The notes under the pieces are model-generated. The model searched no databases. It was not told the origin of the DNA and worked only from the letters and a program-made list of their open reading frames with translations. Positions 38,901 through 50,488 of a stretch of 64,000 nucleotides of DNA are shown piece after piece. Every line of letters starts with the position of its first letter. Positions within the stretch are counted from its first letter, which is position 1. The stretch is from Syngnathus acus (lineage: Eukaryota > Chordata > Actinopteri > Syngnathiformes > Syngnathidae), in the NCBI RefSeq assembly GCF_901709675.1, contig NC_051088.1, forward strand, positions 17,348,693-17,412,692, given 5' to 3'. Both the position numbers and the translations under genes were made by a program.

Positions 38901-39430
38901 GTGAGGACAAGGTGCCAAGTGCTGAACACACCTTCAATAAGCTCTTTGACAGCCTGAGCCTCCACGGAGTCATTCTCGTGAGTTTTGCCTCCACTCCCAT
39001 CGCCGTTAAATTGAGTTGATTCGCAGATTTTATCTCCACGTTCAAGGTTCTGGCCCTCTTCGTCGGGGGCTCGCCAGCGGTTCTTCAGGATCAGAGGGAT
39101 GATACGTTCCGTTGGACTTTCTGATGGCTTCGTACTAAAAACATTACACACCAACGTTAGCAAACTCTCACACTCGAATTTACATCTGGTGAAGTTTCGA
39201 AATAGCGTTTCAAACAAAACACCCTTAGCATTAGCCTACCTCTGCAATTGATTCCTTGTGATTCCGGTCAAATAATCGATGTCATCGTTCCTTGTTACAA
39301 CGTCACTGCTCGGAGGTTTGAATTTGCTAAAGGTTTTAGCGAAACCGAACGAAACTGATGTTTTTTTCTCGCTTTGGTCCTCCGAAGGCAAGAAAAAAGA
39401 CGAAGACGAATCATTCCCGTGCGACGCCAT
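35969..39430 (-). CDS. gpkow: G-patch and KOW domain protein (Spp2 homologue), 11 exons
   Basis: Spliceosomal factor that, like yeast Spp2, activates the DEAH helicase DHX16 through its G-patch at the catalytic step. Exons in order: 39240-39430, 38932-39134, 38563-38696, 38258-38364, 37636-37849, 37429-37561, 36993-37161, 36789-36909, 36350-36419, 36181-36266, 35969-36100, giving 519 residues (human 476). The N-terminus [11 protein letters not shown] leads to [13 protein letters not shown]. The G-patch (~183-212) reads [20 protein letters not shown]; then come [10 protein letters not shown] and KOW1 (~262-318, [20 protein letters not shown]). A Lys/Glu/Gln-rich linker fills one exon (~345-400). 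After [20 protein letters not shown] comes KOW2 (~460-512, [18 protein letters not shown]). The start is the first in-frame ATG after the CRE-bearing promoter. The linker is longer than in human. Neighbour of MAGIX in mammals as here. Confidence 0.97.
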
Positions 39431-39480
39431 TGTGATGTGATGACGTCACTAGGAAATAGGATTATGGGAGTTGTCGTTTT
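39431..39480 (-). promoter_or_regulatory. gpkow promoter: CRE and ZNF143-like motif
   Basis: A perfect TGACGTCA (39441-39448) lies 10 bp upstream of the gpkow ATG. Behind it is ATTATGGGAGTTGTCGT (39462-39478), close to the inverse of the ACTACAA(C/T)TCCCA element bound by ZNF143/STAF at housekeeping promoters. The CRE is so near the ATG that it may be in the 5' UTR. Confidence 0.55.
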
Positions 39481-40015
39481 TTTTCTTTTTTGCGAGCGCA
39501 AACATGCGGACAGACTGTCACCCGTCGCATCGTACAATGAATGTACGTATCAGTAATTGTAACAAAGCCCTTTAACAACACAAACATTTCAACATATACT
39601 ATATATGGCATGATATCATAAAATGGCTTGGAAAAACATTGTACTGGTAATTTCTTGATTGGTTCATTGAATTACTCAAAATCAGTGGTTGTCAAAACTT
39701 TTTACACTAGTTCACAGTTTGATTTAATTTACCAACTCGACACAAGTTTATTTATAGCGCACGTACTGCTGTATTCAAATCATTTCTGTATACAGATCAT
39801 TTTTCAAACTCCAGATTATTGTTTATTATTTACTGTTATTGTCACTGGTCATAATTCTGTTTTTTTGTGATTCTATTTTTCTCCTCCTCATATTAGCACC
39901 ACAGATAAAACTAATGTAGATTGTGTGTCAGACATTGAAACACTGGTTGAAGTTGGGACGGGGCTGGATAAGCAAATTGCTTCCACCCGCTTAATTTGAA
40001 TAGGCCTGTCTATGT

Positions 40016-40016
40016 C

Positions 40017-40095
<79 letters not shown>

Positions 40096-40098
40096 TTT
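40016..40098 (+). repeat. (TTTA)n microsatellite
   Basis: About 20 uninterrupted four-base units of TTTA/ATTT. Confidence 0.95.
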
Positions 40099-40737
40099 TT
40101 TACAATTACCTGAGGAAACCATCTTTTAATCAGCACCGTTAAGTGTTCAAATTTAATAAATTCAAAGGACTGTTCCTGCCCCTCCTTTTTTAAGTGTATA
40201 ACTTGTAAATAATATGAGAACTGAATTGTAGAAAAGTGTAGAAAAAACTTTTGCTCCTCTGTTCGGAGTGATTATGTTGCAGGTAGATTTCTTGATACAA
40301 ACAAGGGGCGGTACTTTAAACTCCTTTTCTCCCCTCCCAAGCTTCCGCCCCTCAACTTCCCTCATGACCTTAGTATTTGCCCTCTTGTCGACGTCTTGGC
40401 CACTATTTCGCCTGTTGGGAGCAGCGTGGAATCTTTCTTTTCTTCTGTAGACATCTCCGACAACTACGATCGGAGACATGCCTTTTTCCCAGCTCGTTTT
40501 GTGCAACAATAGTCGCTCGCTCGTTGTCTTGAGCGCACCACGCCTGCACCTCAATGACACCTCGGGCTAAATGTTTTGTCAATACCAATAGCGCCAATTT
40601 AATTTCTAAAATTATATAATAAAAAAGAAAGAAGAAGAAAGGAAGGAGTGATGACAATCGTGCCAGGAGAAGCTGGTCCATAGAACTTATTTGGAACATG
40701 AAGGTAAGAGCTTGTTCGGAATTAAAGTGTTACATTG

Positions 40738-41134
40738 TGACGTCATAAGTGAAAAGAGCATGCCGGGCATGATCCATATAGCGTTTAAAAGCAGCTTGCC
40801 AGATTTGTGTGTGTATGCGTGAGCATGTCAATGTGCCCCCCCCAATCCACTCTCTCTTTCTCTCTCTCTCACTTCTCTCTCTCCTCTCTGTCAAAATATC
40901 CCGTCAGCCGCGCGCATCCTCTCGAGTTTTCTTTCTCCGGGACGCGGGGGCGGCGGCGGCACTCATCACTGCAGCCACCACGCTTATGCTTTCTCCAAAC
41001 CAAAACATAAATTCCCAAGTGCAGGATTAAATATTCACCCCTGAAACGGCAATGTATATAGACGCATTCAAACGGATCCTCTTTGAGCGGCTCAACTGCT
41101 TGAAGAGAATGTGTGTGTGTCAGCGCCACGGCAG
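40738..41134 (+). promoter_or_regulatory. candidate distal promoter and 5' exon of magix
   Basis: In order on the plus strand: TGACGTCA (40738-40745), a TATA-like GTTTAAAAGC (about 40780-40790), a CT-rich run (40845-40885), a CpG-rich block (about 40908-40975), and a possible donor GGCAG|GTCAGT at 41134/41135. Another donor, GAAG|GTAAGA, is at 40703/40704. The arrangement resembles a neuronal promoter with a non-coding first exon. It would splice 9.3 kb downstream to the acceptor at 50478. There is no proof of linkage. Confidence 0.3.
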
Positions 41135-44100
41135 GTCAGTAAACATGCAGGGAGTGATCCAGCATTTCCACCTGCATCCGTCGCGTGCATGCGTGGAGTG
41201 GGGCATGATGTCAAGTGGTTTACATGTGCTGCGAGTCACGTGGACAGGTGAAGTCTGGGCACAGCAGGTGAGCTACCTGAGCTTGTCAGGCGTGTTTTTT
41301 TTCCCACTCCAAAGTTTACATCTTGAAAAAAGTCCGTGTTACTTCTAGTTAAGTGGTGCCCTGAGATAATCGTCATTCTCCATTATGAGTGAATTAAGTA
41401 ACTGCCTCCAAACATTACAGTGCTTGTTTCTCAAGTTTTTCCTCATAAGTCAAAGCCTGTAATTGTCCAAATGACTGCTCGTATCTCAAAAGACTTGTGA
41501 GTCCGGTCACTTGTATCTCAAGGCGCAATTGTATTTTACATGGTCCGTTGTGTGATCATGGTGCAAGCTTCTGCTAAGTGTGCAGATGTCTTTGACCTTT
41601 GTGTGTGTAGTTTGAATGTTTTCTGGACTCACCAGCATGTCCTAAAACATGTTAGCATGTAAACTGGTCGTAAGTGGTAATGGTTGCTTGGCCACGCAGT
41701 GGTGAGATTTGAGTGATCAGATTTACAAGCTTTTCAACCTTCAATCCCTTTAGCTTCATGCTAACAAACCATGCAAAATACCTTCGACAGGCTAACAGAT
41801 AGCATCTATGTCACAGTGTCACTTTTAGTGAAATACAAATGGTGGAGCAACACACGTAGACAGATAACGTACAGGCACAAATACAGGCATATATTTTTTT
41901 GTCCTCTTCATAGACAGTAGTTTACTGAAGTACATGTGCACTGTCTATCTGTAATATTGCTACCTCGAGGTGACTAAGGTGTGCTCCACAGAAGGAGCAG
42001 CACAATGTTGACAAAAAATTATGCAAAACTATTAATGCTATTGCATTCTAGTTAATTATTTCAGTGTTATATGTTTTCATAAATACAACATTACATTGTA
42101 CTTTTTCTTCTTATTTTGTTGTTGTTGGGCAGCTGAAATGGATGAATGGCATCCCCTTCCCTCTTTTCAACGGATTTAGATGATTTGTCTTGGAAATGTG
42201 GACACATATCAAATCAGACTTGTAATGGGTGGATGTTTTCTGTCCTCATTTGTGTGCGGATGCGCATAAAGGCCTCAAGGTATGTGTTATTTGTTGAAGG
42301 GGTGTCCCTGCATGATGCAGGGGAGTGACGGATGAGTATGGCCGGCCCTGACTTCTTACATTGCTCTTTTGCTCTTTCCAGTCAAGGATGTTGTGATGAA
42401 TTTGTTATCATAATAACACAGTAAAGCCTGCTCTCGCCCTCACATGATGTGGCGATAATCATCCTAAATTTGTATCACCCCGTGAGTGGGAATGCATTTG
42501 GACGGGGAGCATGACTAACAAGAGGGGAGGAGAAAGCGAGGGGCATCTATCCACTGTCATCGGAATGCATCGGGGAATTGCTGATTGCCTAATTAGGTAC
42601 CTCACGTGTCCTTTGGCTTTATGCATATTCATGCTGCTGTTTTAAGGTGAGGCGAAAATAGCGTGAGTGTGTGCGTGTGTTTGTGTGCACGCGCGTGTGT
42701 GTGCAGTTTACCCTTGACAGGGCAGGGCTACGCAGGCACATTCTCCCATCTGTGGTCCAAACCTTTGCTCCCAGCCACTGCATTTAGATTCTGCACTTGT
42801 AGTCTGCTCTATTCTTAGTCTCCCCACATTTCACGAAATCTCAACGACAACATTCCCATGCTCATTTTTTTTCAGCGTGATTCAATACGGCTCAGAGTTA
42901 AGTGGTTAAACTCGGATAGAACGAGCGAGTCAATGAGAGATCAATGGCGACGTGTGCGGTTACAATTTACACAGGGCCATATCTGAAATGTCACGAAAGC
43001 AATGAATCTGTGTATCCTTGACTCGGATGTGAGTTGGACAAGTGGGATCAATATTAGGTGGTGAGACAGGCTGCAGGAGGAGACGAGGGATGGGTCACCT
43101 TCAGCCGACGCTGTACTGATTCAGCACGAATACACTTGGAAGACACACGCCCAAAGAAGACCTGCTTGCGTGTGACCTTCCCTGTGAATCGCTAATTTCA
43201 TTTCATTGTAAGATGGGAATCTATAAGCTTACTGCACATTATAGTGATTTTACCCATGTGTCAAAACTACTCACATGTAAGTGAATTCAAAGAATTTTCT
43301 AATGTTTTGGGGGTTAGGGTTGGGGGGCGAGGCTAAGGCCTGGTAGACACCAACAGTTTTTGTCAATATTTTGCACCAAAGGACATCCAATACTAATATT
43401 TTATCTCAAGGACTAAAGTGTGTTAACATTGAATTTTGTGATAGTACATAGTGTTAAAAAATATTTGTGACAGACCTCATAGATGAAGATAAAAATACAG
43501 GCATTTTTGATATAGGGGGAAAAATGATCTCTGGACTCACTATTAAAATGTGCTTTGCTTTTTAGTTTTTAGTCTGCCACGACACGTATTCTTGGGGCCA
43601 ACAACATCAAACGGTTCACTTTCAATCAGGTCACGGCTATGCTTTCTCGTTCTCTTTCGTCCATCTCGCCCTGTTTTTTTCCACGTTCATAAGGTGACCC
43701 CCAGAATAGATGACTTTACCTCCCTCATCTTTTTCTTTAAGATATGTGATGTCATCATCTGTTAAAAAAGAAAAAAAGTATATTTTGACAATACTCATAT
43801 CTGTTTTCAAATGTATGGAAGAAAAGAAAAAAAATCCTTTATTTTTTATTGTGAGCTGGATGAACAAGTGCAGTATTACCCATTTTTTCTCTACACAATT
43901 CTCAGTTGATAGTTTGATCAACTTATCCGTGTTTCCTGCCGGGAGCTCATCTCCGGCCGCAGTGTGAGGCGTAATGTGTCACGGCAGACTAAGTGAGAGG
44001 ATCTCTTGTCTCAGCGGTATTTCTCATCACAGCCGTGCACGTACACAGCACACAACATGCACATGCTTTCCTTGACCTTGATCCCAAATGATAAAGTGTC

Positions 44101-45117
44101 CCCTAAGAGAACAGTAGCCCGACCCAGTTCTCCTGACAGGTATGTGTCACTAACAGTTCTCAATCATTTCATTTCATCACGAAGGAGTCTCAAAAGGTAT
44201 TCAATGGACACACCCACCGCTTTATTTTTCACAATTCTAGTTTTTTTTTTCCTAATTCAAATTCGGCAGTTGTTAAATTTGCAAGCTTTATTTTTACTTA
44301 TCAGGGACTTTAGAGCATCAATATCATGAGTAAAATCCTTCCAATGCTTGATATCTGCAGTGTTTTCATGGGACACTCTTGTAGTCACTCAACGGCGTGG
44401 ATTTGAGATTTGCTGCTGGCGTGCGAAGAAGATCCCCAGTACTTTTCATTCCATGTATTCTCTTCCTTTTCATGTACGAGGTCATGTACGTTCCCGTACT
44501 TTTCCATGTCACTGTGAGGCCTATGTTTTCCCAGCCACAAGCGTTTAATCTTTTATTTTTAAATCTGCCACTGCTGTCCATTTTGTGCGTGGCACTCTCG
44601 TGGCCTAGATTTGGAAGTGGGCGAGCAGGACAGAGCTTTAGTTCAGCCCGTGTTACTCGCGTAGTTTGGTGGGAATGTCAGGAGGTCAGGGCACCCATGC
44701 CTGAAAAGATGTCGGAGGTGTGAGGAGGCTCCTGCGCATACGCTACTACTTGTAGTTCCGATGATCTTTAGGTCACCGCTTATTTAAGATGCTTTACTTG
44801 GATGACCTCAGCATCACCCCCGGGAGGATGCTGCGGGAAGATTAGAAGCAGCATCTTTCACTACATGTCAAAGTGGAATAGAGAGGCTTTGTTTTTGGTG
44901 TGCGTGATGGGGAAAATCATGCCCTCACTTGCAATGTTAACCCAATGTGATCATGGAAACACAGCAATCTCAAGTATTCATCTTTATATTGAAACCACGA
45001 TTGATAAAGGATGAGATTTAGTTTTCCCTTTTTTCTGTTGGCCCTACGATACTATATATCACCAGATATGGTGAATTGCAGTTGTCATGCCAATGCAAGA
45101 GATTGTGAGATCAGAGA

Positions 45118-45440
45118 TTAGAGATCAAGTGAAATGTATTTATATAGCCCTTAATCATAAAAGAAAAAAATCTCAAAGTGCTTCACATGCACACAGTTGA
45201 CAATATTAACGACATGCCCTGATCTTAACCGACAGGAGGGCAAGGAAAAACCCACAAAACCCCAACTGGGGAAAAATAAGAAATCTTGAGAAGGGACCAC
45301 AGATGAGGGGATCCCCCTTCAAACATAATACGATACCTAGACAGTATTAGTTCAAATAATGTGAAAGTCCATTTGATCAGATAAAGAACACATCTAAAGT
45401 GAAGTTGGTCAATAAAATTCAAGACTAAACAAATAAGTCA
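45118..45440 (+). mobile_element. common teleost interspersed repeat
   Basis: Begins 'tgtatttatatagcccttaatcat', then 'tctcaaagtgcttcaca', and ends 'agggcaaggaaaaacccac', 'cttgagaagggaccacag' and 'ggggatccccctt'. That order of phrases is the signature of a very abundant non-coding repeat in teleost genomes (recalled). Its class was not determined. Confidence 0.6.
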
Positions 45441-46839
45441 CGTTTTAAACATTGATCAACATCTAGGTTTTATCTGGGTTAAATTGGCAATTTTTTTAGC
45501 GGCATATTTAATTGTGTATCATCGCCAAAACAATGACAATTAATGCTATAAGCAAGTGGATGCTAAACAGGAGAAGGCTTCATCTCAAGGCTGCCATTTT
45601 AAGGTCCTGTCTCCATTCCCACCTCACTAAACATATTTCAAACAAATGACCAAATTCCTACATCTTTCCGACTGCAAATAGCAATCAAACAGCTATTTGC
45701 ACATCATCCATTTTAGCTCCCTCTTACGCTTGTCTCCCAATTGATGTTAGCTGTGGTTGACGTGTGTAGTATTTTTCCCTTCATGATAAATGATCGCATT
45801 TGTGCTTTCAGCTTCCTTTTGTCATGTGAGCAGTGAACACAATAATTTGCATTATTTTCCGCTTCTTCAACTAGATGTTTCACATATTTGCCATTGCTTC
45901 CACGTGTTCAGTTGTTATGTGATGACTCGGTGAATATTGCAATTATCCAGCTGTGTGTGCTGTTTAAATGAGCGTGCGCTGTGTTCTCTTTGTTTACCTC
46001 TGAATGTGCAGGAAATCGTTGCTCATGCTGACTTTGGTCCTGCTTATTCAGACATATGAAAAAGTCCTCCGTCCTTCCATTTGGTCGTTTGCTGTGAGTG
46101 CTTGCATCCAGAGACGCAATTAGGGCTGTTCGGCACGCTGGTCACAATTTGAGCTGACAAAACACGCAGGCAGCCCATCAATATTCACCCAGATTCACAT
46201 TTAGGAAAGACAAGCAATTGAACTTGAAAGGGGAACACATAAAATAAAACATCAAGTTGACTTACGTAAATTCATTGCACTTTCAGGCTGAGCTAATAGA
46301 AACGGCTAATTTGGTTATCGTGGATCACATTTGGAGCGGAAACAGAAAGTTGACAACGGTGTGTTCATTCGAAAGAAAAACACAGATCACAGCAACCTCT
46401 GACGTCTAAAGCTGCGGCAAGCCCTCCTCACTTTTTACAGTTTGACTGGATATGGGAAATGGGCAAAACCAAATTACAGACAATTTACCTGTTGTTTCAA
46501 TGAGTTACAATTCTGTTCCAGATATCTGGAATGCATATTCCAACCATTCAAAATGTAATCACGATTCGTCAGAATGATGTAGTTGATTGCCACTGTCCTG
46601 CTTGCTGAAATTTTCAAATGATAGTTGGTGCGTGTTTGTCTTGCAGAAGGGGCATCCAATGTTAGTCAAAGGGTCTTAAAGCTAAAAAATCATGTCCTCC
46701 ACCAAGGAAATGCAAAGTAGACATCTGTGTTTGATTGTAAATCAATCGTGTCACTTTCAGGCTTTCTTGATTTGTTTTGCTGAGCTATTCAATTATTCAG
46801 TTATCCTAATTGATGTGTGTCATATGCCTTTCTTTGCCT

Positions 46840-47105
46840 TCATGAATTGTAGAATGAAATCATAATGCACAAACTGTTTAAATCTTTACATTCTATTTAC
46901 GGTGTAACTGTTTTTATGAAATTCAATATAACTGTTATTTTTCTTCATTAAAAACATGTTTTTTTTTTAGTGGGGTAGATTTGAATGGATTAATGGCCTT
47001 TCCATTCATTTCACTGGGGACAGATAATTTGAGATTCATTTGTTTTCAGTTAAGAGTGTGATCATGGAACAAATTCAACTCGTACCTCAAAGCAGTGCTG
47101 TATCG
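46840..47105 (+). repeat. fullest copy of the dispersed repeat family
   Basis: Contains, in order, 'aatctttacattctattta', 'actgttatttttcttcatt', 'ccattcatttcactgggg', 'gagtgtgatcatggaaca' and 'caactcgtacctcaaagca'. The same order is seen at 63720-63980 and, in part, at 1640-2010 and 15330-15465. Confidence 0.55.
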
Positions 47106-50100
47106 GTTCTATACATGATGGCAGATGCGTACTAATCGAAGACAAAGTATTTTCTCAACAACCAAGTGACACAGCTGTTAGTCTCTTCCGTGGGCTATTA
47201 TCGTCTTAAGCCACAAGCTTTTTTTCCAATCTGAGTCGACAAATAAATCGAAAGGAGATTTCTAAGAATAGATTTCACAAGATGTGCATTTTGCCAAGGA
47301 CTGATTGTGTAGTTGTCTGAAATTTCACTGCACAGGTTTTGGAGGGGTCGAAGGCCACACGGACTCTGACTTCCCCCTCGCAGAATTGTGTCGGAGAGGA
47401 AGTCAGTGAAAGGAGATCTGTACTGGTCAGCGCTTTTTTGACCTCAAGGTCACAAATTGTCAGTGGCGCATTGTTTTTGAAAGCCAACATTGACTGTGCA
47501 TTGTGTTGTCTGCGTTCATCTCTGTGACGGATTGAAGCAATTTCTATTTTTTATTTTGGTCATGCTCGGCTAGTCAGGATGCTGGGTAAGCTCTTCAACA
47601 AATTTGTTTATCTTAATGTTGATAATGAATGCAAATTGTCACGTCGGGGTCACGGAGCAATACACGCACACTGACAAGATACAAGCACTTTGGAAAATGG
47701 CAATGCAGTGCACGAACAGAATCTGAAAAGAACTGATGTTCATTCTAATTTAAATAAATTAAAACAACACCTAAAAAAAACGATTTCTGGACAATTAATT
47801 GTTCAAATAAATAATTATTGATTCATTTGATAATCCGTTATCTGTTGGTTGATCATTGCAACTCTATTTCAAGTGTTTGCTAAAAAAATTGGGCAATATT
47901 CAAAAAAGTCTTCGTAGCCACAAATGAACAATTTGTCCGCATATTCCATGATTTTTATTTTTTGTCCCCCCTGTCATGTCTAGCCAGCATCCTCCTACTG
48001 ATGGCATTTCAGTGCAATGTTTTTGAATGGACTGATGAGTGTGCAGCGATGTCAGGGTGTGTGTCAGCGGCGTCCAGTTTTGGGGCGCCCTGACAGGCTG
48101 CGACTCATTAAAGCGCCATCAAACGCACGAGGTCAAGACAACAGTGAGCATTCATGTGACTCATAGCACGCGCCGCAGAGTATGCTCAACAGGATTGGAA
48201 TAATACCCAGCACCAATCAGTGATTTTATTTTTAGCATTTCAATCATTGCAGACGACTGCACGGATGTTTGGAGAACTCTCCAGATCAACCACAGAATGA
48301 GCGGATGAAATCCAAATCAAGAAATGCGGAACACATCCACAACATCATCAGGGGCGGGATTTCATTTCTGATGTTTGCAACTGTCTTCAGTTCCTGGTTG
48401 TTGTTGCTTGAGGCATTTGGCCTTCAGTTTTGTCAGTTCAGCAAGTGAATTGCATGCTCAATTGGAATCAGGCCAGGTGATTGACGTGGCCATTCCGCTT
48501 CTTTGCCTTGAAAAACTTTATGGTCGCTTTCACAATCATCTTTGGGTCATTTTCCGTCCGCACTGTGAGGCGCGGTTCATTGAATTGTGAAGCGTTTGGC
48601 CGAATATGAGCAGATGGTGACCAAAAGTTGATTTCTTTTCCCCACAGTTATTCGCAGTGTGGATGTGCAGAATGGTACAGTTGCTTATCATAACAATCAT
48701 TTTAGGAATAAAACCTGCCTCATTTGCACCAAATAGTCAGGTTGATGTTTTTAGGTGGTACTTGGTGTGAAATTGTTGGTTTTGTGCGAGTAGGTTCAGA
48801 AAATCAACTCTTTTTGGGCAAGCAGCTCTATTTACCAAGCTCGGACTCATGTTGCCTTAGCCAAGGTCGCTTCCTGCGTCAAGCCCAGGCTGAGTGGCGC
48901 CTCCCCATCACCATGTGACCTCTGCACTCGTCTTTTTCCTCTCCTCTCATGTTACTCCTGTCAGAGAGACCATCCGTCTGTCTTTCATACCGCTCATTTC
49001 CATCCTTTCCTCCAATTGCAAACAGCTAAAAGAGAAAATGAGGATCTCTGTCACTCCCGCCTGTCAAGAAGAAAAGATAAGCGTCCTTCCTTTGCTGCTT
49101 AATAGCGCTGCGTTCAGCCTTTGGGGTGCCGCTGCTCAGGCTTATCCGGTTCTAAAAGGTTGGCCTTGTTATCCTTCTCGTAGGCGAGGGTCATCGTCGT
49201 CTCACATTCGCCTAAGAGGATTGGGATGTACTGATTAAGTGATGCATAATGGCTAATCTGCTGGCTAAGGCAGAGGTGGTGTTGTATGGATAAGTGTAGC
49301 AAAGTTTGTTTGAATGCTAATGTGCTGCTGGGTTTTTGAAATACATTTTACGAGGGTGATGTTTTGGAACCCACAGTGCTTGTTTTGACCATGTCAAAAA
49401 AACAATTGTCTGTCTTTGATTGGCCATCATTGAAGTCGGCTTTGACCACTCCCACAGTGGTGCAGCCCTCCCTCTTGTTGATCTATCCGCCAGTGCTCAT
49501 GTGTGGTAGACAGGCCTCTGAGTTTCACCACGTGTCATGCAGGATCTACGAAAATCACGGAAAATAGAGCCACAAGTGTAAATCTAGTGGCTAAGCAATC
49601 AGTTTTATGGGCGAGGGGATAAACAAACACTTTAGATTTAATGTATGTAAAATAATGTTGCTAAATTCAAATCGTCCATGATGCTCATTTTCCTACCACT
49701 CCTGCTTCATGTTGAAGTCCAACACTTCCCAAATGCGTCTTTGGTAAGCTCCGTGCTTTATTGCCCACACAGTGTCACACATTGTCACCCTTTCCCGGTG
49801 TCAAGGTGACGTAGGTATATCGTGTGCTCTCTACGGACACCGCAGCTGTCACATCACAGTCACCTCAAAGAAATCCGCTCAGCATTGTCCTCTGAGCTTT
49901 TTTTTTTCTCTCACCTTTGCCATGAGGAAAAACAAGAAAAACGTGCTTTGCAGCAACAACAGAATCTATCAATGTGCCGTCAGCTTTTTCCCATGTGAGC
50001 ACATATGTGTTTACATGACAACACGTCATGGACCGGGGACGAGTAAGAGGGAACGTTTTGGTGTGGTGACACAGCCACTTGCTGTGCTGCTGTGTGTTTG

Positions 50101-50488
50101 TGTTCAAACATACAGACGCAGTTCCCACACTCCATGTTGTCAAGAAATGAGAAACAAAGCAAGCCCTCAGAGCTGTTTGTTTGATTTGTTTTATTCATCT
50201 ACACGCTGCATTGTTTATCAATAACATCCAAATCCAGTCCGCATCAAGGGCATATGAGAAAAAGCATTTAAAGATCGGGAATAAATAAAATGGTAACAAC
50301 ATTTGATGAAAAATTGTCTTTGCGTTAACGTCAAGACAACATATTGAATATATTTTCTAATAAAGTTTGATAAAAGCTTCCATCTGAATTCACACTCTCC
50401 TTGATGCAATTTTCACTTCAATGTTGCATATTTCTTTGACATATGACACCTCAAAATTGTGTTTTCTCTCCTTCGCAGCTCTTTTGCC

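Larger units (their letters stand above)
39481..50478. other. 11-kb stretch without recognised coding exons
   Basis: No exon with a recognisable protein was found on either strand between gpkow and the first magix coding exon. Open frames up to 150 codons (for example 49772-50224 plus, 40162-40560 minus) lack protein character or splice support. Contents seen: an ATTT microsatellite, a possible distal promoter at 40.7-41.1 kb, GT-rich runs near 42665-42710, and repeat copies at 45.1-45.4 and 46.8-47.1 kb. Most is probably magix 5' intron and intergenic sequence. Confidence 0.5.

Noticed and set aside
49772-50224. 150-codon plus-strand open frame just before magix
   Set aside because: Low-quality composition and no acceptor or donor joining it to the MSK exon in phase.
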